Part shown: piece by piece, positions 56,119 through 64,000 of the stretch
How the letters are laid out: every line of letters starts with the position of its first letter
Numbering within the stretch: position 1 is the stretch's first letter
Origin: Rugalucina vietnamica
Lineage: Eukaryota > Mollusca > Bivalvia > Lucinida > Lucinidae
DNA: 64,000 bases
Assembly (NCBI GenBank): GCA_964017185.1
Contig: OZ024870.1
Coordinates: 65,968,312-66,032,311 of the forward strand
Direction of reading: 5' to 3'
The notes under the pieces: generated by a model
The model's database searches: none
Seen by the model: the letters and a program-made list of their open reading frames with translations, nothing else
What the model was told of the DNA's origin: nothing
Program-made: the position numbers and the translations under genes

Positions 56119-56342
56119 TGAGCTGCTGCATGGAAAACCAACAATCTGCATAGGCGAAAACAAGGCGCAGATCAGCTTCGCAGTGCTGATCACGCCTTTG
56201 TTTTCACTTAACAGATCGTACAGTTCCTCTACTTTCTAAATCCAAAGTTTCCAGCCTGTAACCATCTTCTGTGACTGTACAGCCCGGTTTCTGTTTGACC
56301 TGGTCGGAACCCAAATTGTTGGTTTTCTTATGCACAGGCTCA
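56119..56342 (-). mobile_element. F1 foldback MITE, centre lost
   Basis: The hairpin is collapsed to GATCAGCTTCGCAGTGCTGATC. Confidence 0.8.
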
Positions 56343-56983
56343 TGTGTTAAGGATATACATTGTCACATAATGCGGTTTGAAATCGTGTTCTGGCTCTGCT
56401 GACACATTGCCTCACAGCAAATTTTCTGATCATGTATTTGACCATATATGTGGGCTGTCCCCGTCTTTGCTGATATTTCTCATATTTGACACCAGATCAG
56501 CATTAAATTTTATAGAAGGTATAATTTTATGTACAACTTGTAAATTGTGCATGATTGATTAGGTTATTGTATGGCAACCCAAGTAAACACATTGAAATAT
56601 TCATTTGTGTGCTCAATGAAATGAACTGTCTGAACTGTCTGTACATTGCAACATTATTTTGACGTCACCAGAAAATTTCGAATATCACATTATTTGTTTG
56701 AAAATGGTACACATTTTGAATGTTGTATGTCGAACGTTGTGTAAACAGCGATGTTAGAGGAATAGAAGCGCGACGAAGGGTGATCTAGTTCTGTGTGCAG
56801 ACCGGTATGACCTTAAACAGACACATACATACAAGCAACTGAAAAGCACAGATGTTTCTTCAAGTCTTGTTTTTAAATGGCTTGGTGGGACAGAAAGTAG
56901 ATAGTGTGGAAGGAAAATGTCAGTAACGTAAAACAACAAAAGACATCGTTGAAAGCAACAGTACACCCTCAAAGCAATATAAA
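56343..56983. other. Intron 3 spacer, no element recognised
   Basis: Nothing supported beyond short open frames. Confidence 0.4.
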
Positions 56984-57219
56984 TGAGCCACCTCATGGGA
57001 AAACCAACAATCTGCATAGGCGAAAACAAAGACGCAGATCAGCTTCGCGGTAACCGCGAAGCTGATCAGCGCCTTTGTTTTCGCTACTCAGATAGTAGAA
57101 TTCCTCTTCTTCTTAAATCCGAAATTTCAAGCTTCTTGCTCTTTTCTGTGCTTGTACAGGCCAGTTTGTGTCGGACCTGTTCGGAAACTACATTGTTGGT
57201 TTTCCCACGAGGCGGCTCA
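56984..57219 (-). mobile_element. F1 foldback MITE, near-consensus
   Basis: TGAGCCACCTCATGGGAAAA to CCCACGAGGCGGCTCA with a perfect CGCGGTAACCGCG centre. Confidence 0.87.
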
Positions 57220-57664
57220 AATGTATTGACCAATGGCAATCTTTGGTGGCATCCAAAAAAATAAAAAAGAAAAAGAAACAACAACAAATTTTCTGATGAT
57301 ATAGCTCATATTTATATATCATTTTGCATTACTTATATATCAAATTGCATAATTAGCATATGTATGAAATAAAAAACAATTTTGGAATCTTTACCTTGTT
57401 ATCTTGAGAAGAATACGTACATATTAAAATATAGGTATATGGGTCATTCACATTATCATGTCCTTTGCATTAGGCTTGAATATAAGAATGGTTTTTAGTC
57501 TTTTTATGTAGTGTCAGTGTCACTCTCTCAGAAAAAGGCCTAAAGAAATAGATGGGCTGCTTGTGCTTCAAGGCAAAGCTTATACACTACTGACTATTGA
57601 TTATTGGTTGACCATTCAGGTCTGAGCCTGCTAATGCAGCCCAGGAAAAGTGGTTCAAGTCAAA

Positions 57665-57815
57665 CCATTCATACATAATTTTTATAAGCCTTTTGTGGCT
57701 TAATTGGATGGTCCTTGTTGGATGTCATTACATCCTCATTTTGGGTAAAAGTCTCATAAAATGGAGGCAATGTCCCGACATGACCTTAGCTGTTGACTGG
57801 GACATAAAGCATCTA
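57665..57815 (+). mobile_element. SINE 3' core fragment
   Basis: GTCCCGACATGACCTTAGCT and GTTGACTGGGACATAAAGC. Confidence 0.5.
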
Positions 57816-57977
57816 TTCAAAATTCAAAGAAAAAGACATTTAAACCACCAAACAATTCAATGCTTGGGAGCAATACAGAGATTTGATTTTTACAATTGAT
57901 TGGTCGTTTTGCCCCATGGTTAAAAAATCTATTTTATACAGTTAAACAGTACTGTTAGCAATGATCTCATTCAATTA

Positions 57978-58213
57978 TGAGCTGCGTCATGAGAAAACGG
58001 AATTATTGCCTAGCGAAAACAAAGGCACAGATCAGCTTCGCACTAACTGTGAAGCTGATCAGCGCCTTTGTTTTTGCTCTACGGGTAGTACATTTCCTCT
58101 TCCTCAAAAATCCATAATTTCAAGGTTCTAGCCATCTTCTTTAGCTGCACAGGACGTTTTAAGTCAGACCTGGTCAGAAACCCTGAAGACTGGTTTTGTC
58201 GCTTTGGGGCTCA
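57978..58213 (-). mobile_element. F1 foldback MITE
   Basis: TGAGCTGCGTCATGAGAAAA to GGGGCTCAT; centre CGCACTAACTGTG with three mismatches. Confidence 0.8.
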
Positions 58214-58725
58214 TATGCATTGAGTTAAAGGAAGTGGGCTTCTTACTCCTGCACGTCTTGCCCCCACCTTACTCTGCTAAAAATATAATTTTCTTGTGAC
58301 GAAAGCAATTAGAGAAAGCTAAAACTGTGAGAGTTTGGTTTGCTGTTTAATCATGTGGGTGTGTGTACGTACAAAAATAAATTATTTTGCTAAAAATTAA
58401 ACTATTTTTGCTAAACTGGTAATCAGGGACTGGGAAAGGACTGGTTATAACGTAAGCTGGTCAAGCCTGGCTTTTTCGTAAGCACTTCAATCCCTGTTAT
58501 TTCGTAAGCTGGTCAAGCCTGCATGCTGCAGTGGGACTATCTGTGATCGCTGTATTTAAACAAGTTTAACGTGGGTCTGTGTACGTCTCAAAGCTGCCGT
58601 AGAACAAATTTTCAATTTGTACGGCAATCACTATGGCTGTAGTGTGTCTTGAGACAGGAAAACTAACACCAACATCAAATAGATGACACACGAATGAAAT
58701 AAAAAAAAAGTTCATGTCTGATATT
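58214..58725. other. Intron 3 spacer
   Basis: A 19-bp direct repeat (CGTAAGCTGGTCAAGCCTG) occurs at about 58451 and 58506. No family recognised. Confidence 0.4.
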
Positions 58726-58727
58726 CA

Positions 58728-58975
58728 CTATGAAAACATGCTAAAACAGTAAACCATGATTTTTTTTCTGCTGTAAAAACTGATAGTTTTCGGTCGCAAA
58801 ATTTTCATATTTTTCGTACTTTTGCTCAAAACATAGATTGTGCCAACACAAATGTGAGTATCCACAATCAATGTTTTGGAGCAACAGTAAGAAAAAATGT
58901 AAACCCAACATTACACCCCAATTTGATTATAATATAATGTGGGAGTGTAAGGGGTACATAGTATTATACCGTACA
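58728..58975 (-). mobile_element. F2-like foldback, highly diverged
   Basis: CTTTTGCTCAAAACATAGATTGTG (in parts), then GTATCCACAATCAATGTTTTGG. The outer ends differ from F2, so it may be a sister family. Confidence 0.5.
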
Positions 58976-59192
58976 TCGCCGTGTATTATGCACACTTGTG
59001 CAGAACACATACTCGGTGTTTGGTGTCAAATCTGGTGGAAAAAGCCTTGTTCCTATATATAATACCCTGTAGACTTTGGTGTCTTGGCTGTAGAAACTCA
59101 TACAGCTCACCATTCCTCATAAGTTTGAAGTATTTCATGGATATGTTCTAATGTTCCCATTGGTATATCTGTTATTCTCATTCATATTTCAG

Positions 59193-59866
59193 GTGATGAT
59201 CAGTTGGCAAAGCGACGGAAGCGAGGCAGTTCCGGTAGCACAGAACACCAGCCTATACAGAAACAGCACAGTCTTCAATCCAAGACTAACGGTGAGATGG
59301 AAAGAAAATACACGCCAATGTCCGCCTCCGGCAGCTTTTCTGACTCGCAGGGATCGCCGATGGAAACAATGTCATTTATTCCCAGCACGGTCAAACAGGA
59401 ATCGTTTTCCCCACCTCAGGTCACCTGCGGGGAAGTTACAACAAATTATTTGTCGGATGACACGGACACGAGCAGCGTTTTTACCGGCACGTCCCCGTCC
59501 GTGACCTCTCCCCCAATGACCTCACCCCCTATGGCGTCCCCACCTCTCGCTTCACCCCCCTTGGCATCGCCCCCGACTGCAGTGTCACCTCCTGATATCA
59601 AACAGGAGCAACCCGATCCTGACGACTTCTCCCGACCACTATTGGAAGAAGTAGCCAACAACATCGCCAACTTAGAGCGAGAGTACATGGCGGTCTTTGA
59701 CGTTGGCTACTCGGAGGAACAGGCGAAAAAATTCACAGAAAAGCCGCATAATGCAAATGAACTGTTTAATATGACAGATATCTTTATACGGCGATTGATA
59801 AAGTTCGCTAAACATATTCCAGAGTTTAGAGCCCTTAAACAAGAGGATCAGATTCACCTGCTTAAG
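59193..59866 (+). CDS. NR1J nuclear receptor, hinge and first half of LBD
   Basis: An exon of 674 nt between acceptor TATTTCAG (ending 59192) and donor AAG|GTATGG (59867); it enters in phase 1 and leaves in phase 0. Order: basic T/A-box (DDQLAKRRKRG, a likely nuclear localisation signal); a long Ser/Pro-rich hinge with two sumoylation consensus sites, VKQE at 59390-59401 and IKQE at 59597-59608; between them an SPPMASPPLASPP-type repeat; then LBD helix 1 (LEEVANNIANLEREYMAVF) and the helix 3-4 signature FAKHIPEFRAL followed by QEDQIHLLK. The last motif is the nuclear-receptor LBD hallmark. The hinge is unusually long and low-complexity next to vertebrate NR1I receptors. The Pro repeats are coding: frame, splice sites and flanking domains are all continuous. 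Confidence 0.95.
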
Positions 59867-59911
59867 GTATGGTATAAAAATTTAACAAAACAACAACAAC
59901 AAAAATAATCA

Positions 59912-60010
59912 CAAGCGTGGTGGCCTAGCGGTTTGTATATCAGATTCCAGATCGAGAAGTTGGGGGTTTGCACCCCACTGGCATATGGTTGTGTCCTTGA
60001 GCCAGACACA
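59912..60010 (+). mobile_element. tRNA-like SINE head in intron 4
   Basis: GTGGTGGCCTAGCGGTTTGT A box, GGGGGTTTGCACCCC B-box-like arm. Confidence 0.5.
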
Positions 60011-60011
60011 T

Positions 60012-61231
60012 TGAGCGGCGACACGAGAAAACCGGTCTTCAGGCTTTTCAGCCTGGTCCGACACAAACCGGCCTGCACAGTCACGGAGCCAGGCAGGCTA
60101 GAAGCTTGAAAGTTTGGATATATACTGGTTTACTAGCTTACCGCGGCACTAATGGTTGAATGGCTCACTAAAAATACGCAAGATAGTCTATCTTTTGTTC
60201 ACACCCTGTTCGATTTTTATCATTACCTCATACGTTTTTCTAAAAAGAAAAAACAAAATTTTCATTTGCTTTTATTTTGCAAATTCATTCTTATTGCCGT
60301 CATATCGTTCAAGGTCGGTCAATTTTCGTTTCCTATATTACCGCGGAGTTCATCTTAATGGAAAACTGATCAGTTTGAGATGTCCTTACGATGTCGGAAA
60401 GTTATAGATTAGAAGAACAGATATTTCTCAAACAACATTTAAGGTCATCAACATCTTCGAAATTATTTTAGAGATTTAGGCAACATAAACATTTTCATGT
60501 TTGGACTTTTCATAGCTGTTAGTTTTTTTCACTAATTATTACCGAGCAATGCACAAAGGGCAACTGAATTCATGGCTATATTTTAACAAAAAGGATGATA
60601 AATTATGTTGTTTACATAGAAAATAAATGTTTGTCTAGGTTTCTGATAAAAATAACGCGAAATCGGGGTCTAAATACATGTATGCGTAATTATTGTTCTG
60701 TTCTATTCTATTCCTACTATACGATGAACTCATCTATACTTTTGCGGGTTTCCCGTAAAACTTACGGACATTTCCCTATCGTTTGCGGATACTTCCAAAT
60801 AAGGCGATAATGTGACCTATGCTGCATTCGTATTGTGATAGACCCTGCCGACATTCCCGGTATAAAAATAAAATATTTTAAGAATAATAGAGGAAGTTTA
60901 GGGGTAGAGGGGGTCTTGATTATGGGTAAAATCTATGTTTTCATATGACTTTGACAAAAATATCATTTAAATAACCAGTTATCTAGACATATCTATCAAA
61001 AAGGCCTCAAACTCGGGGTTTACGTTTGCGTCGTAGGATCTTGAATGTAAAAAGCCGCTAGGGCCTGAAGCACACTAGAAATCACGAGATATGCAAATAC
61101 GTCGGTAACGTAGCATCCGCGGTAACGTAGGGTCGGAGTATAAGTAGAAGAGGAATTGTACTATCTGTGTAGCGATAGTAGCCTTTGTTTTGGCATAGGC
61201 AGTTGGTTGGTTTTCTGATGCGGCGGCTCTT
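60012..61231 (+). mobile_element. F1 foldback MITE split by a 1-kb TIR element
   Basis: Left part 60012-60120 (GAGCGGCGACACGAGAAAAC to AGCTTGAAAGTTTGGATA), right part 61143-61231 (AGTAGAAGAGGAATTGTAC to GATGCGGCGGCTC). The hairpin centre of this copy is missing. Confidence 0.7.
60121..61142. mobile_element. 1.0-kb TIR element inserted in F1
   Basis: TATACTGGTTTACTAGCTTA-CCGCGG at the left; its partial inverse CCGCGGTAACG-TAGGGTCGG-AGTATA at the right. A TA target is likely. No coding region recognised. Confidence 0.6.
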
Positions 61232-61783
61232 TTATCTTAATGGTAAAGAGAAAATCAATCACTGCAAGAGTGCATATAATGCATTGTTTTCACTAAATAG
61301 CGATATTCTGTCAGCAAAAAGTTGAATGAACATGGAGTAAGACTAAAATATGCTAAGAAATAAACCGCAAAAAAATAAGTTGTTGTGAAATAACCATTTA
61401 GTGAAAAAAAAAATCTACCTATTTCAGATTTGGGGATTTTTGTGGGGGTTGGGGTTGAATGAAGAATAGGATTATGGAATAAGACGTTTTTGATCAGCGT
61501 TGGAACATCACAGAACTGCACTTTTGTTTTAATATATACAAAAACATCGGTTTCCTTGTACGGCTGTATTCAGTGTCGGAATCACTTCTCCGATGCATTT
61601 TGAAGATAAGGTTTCTTCATATGGAATGAATTTCAAACCATTATCTTAATAATTATTATGTTTACTGTCATGATCAGTGATCACAAGTCTTATTTTCACT
61701 TGTTTTTATATTATAAAATTGCACATTGGCTGTGGTCGGGTACCTGTGTAGATCGTGTTATCCAATGCAGCATGCTTATTACA

Positions 61784-62018
61784 TGAGAAGCGACGCGAGA
61801 AAAACGGTCATCGGGGTTTCCGACCAGGTGCGACAAATCGGCCTGTACAGTCACAGAAACATGCTAGAGGCTTGAAATTTTGGCTATAAGTAGAAGAGGA
61901 AATGTAATATCCAAGTAGCGAAAACAAAGGGGCTGATCAGCTGTGCAGTTACTGCACAGCTGATCTGCGCCTTTGTTTTTTCATATGCAAAAGTCATGTT
62001 TTCTCCTGATGCGGCTCA
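61784..62018 (+). mobile_element. F1 foldback MITE, TGCA-centre subtype
   Basis: CAGCTGTGCAGTTACTGCACAG-CTG forms a perfect centre. Confidence 0.83.
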
Positions 62019-62494
62019 TATTATGAAAATAACTTTTTCTTGCTGCTACAGTTTTGCCAGTTTTTGCTCAAAATTATTGTCATTTTACACCATAAGACCA
62101 TCATTAAGACCATTTCCATTGTGTGTTGAGGTGAAATTAAAGCATTTGATTTCAATCATTATTTTCTAAAAAAAAAAGATACAGGAAATAATTTTTTTCT
62201 AAAGATTTGCTGTAAATGTCAATGGCATTTGCTTTTCACCTAATTTCTATTTTTAATGCTGCATATAAACATAAGGAGTCAAACTCAGGCCAAGGCCAAT
62301 ATGCTGTTTAAGTTTCCTCAGATTTTAAGCTGTAGACCCAGAACAGACTGCTAACTAAAGAGCACTCTGATCTGCACTTTCTTAAATGCATTTAGTTGAA
62401 ATTTATGGTTGAATTTTAAGATACTAAAGCTCTGCTCAAAATATTTAGGTTTTTCAAGGTTGAAGATAAAATGTAGTATTTATGCACCATATGA

Positions 62495-62672
62495 ATAACT
62501 CCCATTTTCATCTCACCTACTGATTAGCTGCTTTCATTTGAAATAATCCTGAAAGGGACATAAAACTGAATTAACTTCCCATAGTCACTGATTGCTACCC
62601 AGGAAGCAGTGGCTGTGTCCCAACCTGACTGAAAAATTGTTGACTGGGTTATGAAACCACAAAACAAACAAA
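62495..62672 (+). mobile_element. Two SINE tails
   Basis: TCATCTCACCTACTGATTAG with GAAAGGGACATAAAACTG matches the 42632 family; CCCAGGAAGCAGTGGCTGTG with GACTGAAAAATTGTTGACTG matches the 39389 family. Confidence 0.55.
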
Positions 62673-62706
62673 AAAGATGAAGAGAAAATGCGTGAATTTC
62701 TCTGTC

Positions 62707-62877
62707 ATGAGTAAACGGATATTTGCTTATGTGAAAACAAAGACGCAGATCAAGATCAGTGCCTGTTTTTGCTACACAGATAGTATCCAACCTCTTCTAC
62801 TTATATTTAAAATTTCAAGCTTCTAGCCTGGTTCTGTGACTGTACAGGCCAGTTTGTGTTAGAGATGGTCTGAAAAT
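62707..62877 (-). mobile_element. F1 foldback MITE, truncated
   Basis: TGAGTAAACGGATATTTGCT to TTAGAGATGGTCTGAAAATA; its end is cut by the next F1 fragment. Confidence 0.7.
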
Positions 62878-63047
62878 AACCGCGAAGCTGATCAGCGCCT
62901 TTGTTTTCGCTACACGGATAGTACAATTCCTCTTCTACTTAAATCCGAAATTTCAAGCTTCTAGCTCTTTTCTGAGCTTGTACAGGTCGGTTTGTGTTGG
63001 ACCTGGTCGGAAACCCCGAAGCCCGGTTTTCTCGCGTCGAGGCTCAC
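62878..63047 (-). mobile_element. F1 foldback MITE, 3' part, younger
   Basis: Begins within the hairpin (ACCGCGAAGCTGATCAGCGC) and ends CTCGCGTCGAGGCTCA. Confidence 0.78.
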
Positions 63048-63772
63048 ATAATAACCAACTTTCTTCTGTCCTCAGACAGGTCAAGGGCACTGGAGAGCTG
63101 TTAGGTTACATTCTTTTTCTTTTCATAACAAATAATTCTCAGAAGAAAACTTGCCTTCCAAACAAGAAGTCTTGGCTGTGCTGACTAGAAGTTTTGACTT
63201 TGAATTTGGAATTTAATAGATGTTAAATTGATTGTCTCAGGGCTGGGTTCAGTGTAGGTTAAAGCCATGAGCACATAGTGAAATAAACATTTTTTAGTGA
63301 AATAAGCTCGAAAAGAACAATTGCCGGAAGTATAAGAAAATCAAACAACAGTTTTTTCAAGATGCAAATAGTTTTTCTTGTGTCATGGCTCAAACATAAT
63401 GGTGCAGTTCAATCTCATTTTAACAGGCCTCGTTAAAGTGTGGTTTTCAATACAACATGGCCATGTCATGACTCCAAAGATGATTATTTTGCTGTATGTC
63501 TATTGTAAATAACCTCATTATAACACGGTTTCACTTATAATATGGTCTATTTCCATGGCCTCCAAAGATAGGGTTTTAATGAAGTTGCCCTGTCTAAGCT
63601 TTTACAAAAGCATCTCAGATTAAATATGAACCAAATTGCATCTTGGTTTAAATCTCTTCACAATTGCATAAAAGGTTCTGATCAGCTACTATGTTAACAT
63701 TCTCGTTAGGTTAATCTCAGTTAATCCATTGGCTCCTTCCGTACATCATTTCATTCTTGTTTTCTGTTTCAG

Positions 63773-64000
63773 GGTGGAATAATGGAGATAATGGTCCTCA
63801 GATCGGCGATGGGCTTTGATATGAGCCAACATCAGTGGAAAATTCAGGAGAATATTCATAATCAGGCACAAGAGCATAAACTCGACCCCAGAATCATAAA
63901 GGAACAGCTAGGACAGAGTATGTATCGGGAGCATGTAAAATTTGTGACCTCATTACATCAGCTGACTCGCAGCGATCGGACGATAATGACACTGCTGTTT
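63773..64000 (+). CDS. NR1J nuclear receptor, LBD exon (runs off the window)
   Basis: Seventy-six codons from acceptor CTGTTTCAG (ending 63772), phase 0, open to the window end. The peptide GGIMEIMVLRSAMGFDM follows directly on QIHLLK of the previous exon and matches LBD helix 5 (EIMVLRS is the usual pattern). Downstream are a Gln/His-rich segment and HVKFVTSLHQLTRSDRTIMT, consistent with LBD helices 7-8. The rest of the LBD, including the AF-2 helix 12, lies outside, so activation competence cannot be judged. Cumulative length here is about 437 residues through exon A or 503 through exon B. Confidence 0.93.

Noticed and set aside
59446-59688. Minus-strand Gly-rich open frame
   Set aside because: Antisense shadow of the Pro-rich hinge repeats.

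Overview
The window is animal nuclear DNA, most likely from a bivalve mollusc. That placement is an inference from three things: large introns, very dense short non-autonomous transposons, and several elements with the bivalve 'pearl'/Helentron-like layout (terminal stem, GTCC/GTC microsatellite, 150-180 bp tandem monomers, 3' hairpin, CTAGTT end). No rRNA, CRISPR array, operon or prokaryotic signal is present.

One host gene can be supported. It is on the + strand, starts at about 30.3 kb and runs off the right end. It is a nuclear receptor of the NR1J (HR96-like) group, shown by a C4 zinc-finger DNA-binding domain with the P-box [10 protein letters not shown] and by a ligand-binding-domain signature. 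Supported coding exons are 30319-30444 (N-terminal exon A), 40936-41259 (N-terminal exon B), 50737-50901 (first zinc finger), 54690-54807 (second finger and start of the C-terminal extension), 59193-59866 (hinge plus LBD helices 1-4) and 63773-64000+ (LBD). All phases agree. Exons A and B each begin with their own ATG and both end in phase 0 before the same DBD exon, so they look like alternative first coding exons giving two N-termini. Exon A lies beside one clear and one weak tandem copy of itself.

No convincing host gene is visible from 1 to 29.7 kb. That part holds: Helentron-like elements with tandem cores (548-2162, 5141-7416 with another nested inside, 13786-14947, 18681-20684, 24882-25648); a TIR element with iterated TTCGCCGAAA ends and a TA-flanked element inside it (2262-4045); a 58-61 bp satellite (16.66-22.0 kb) broken up by insertions; a minus-strand LINE whose reverse-transcriptase region has grown a 113-bp tandem array (26.4-28.5 kb); and a segmental duplication (22.96-24.88 against 28.29-29.45 kb) in which each copy carries a private MITE insertion.

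From 30 to 64 kb the introns are packed with about 26 copies of a 235-bp foldback MITE (called F1 here), about ten copies of a 270-280 bp foldback MITE (F2), tRNA-derived SINEs and other foldback elements. Several insertions can be placed to the base because an empty copy of the target exists elsewhere in the window. Family names F1-F5 and E1-E9 are labels used only in this report.
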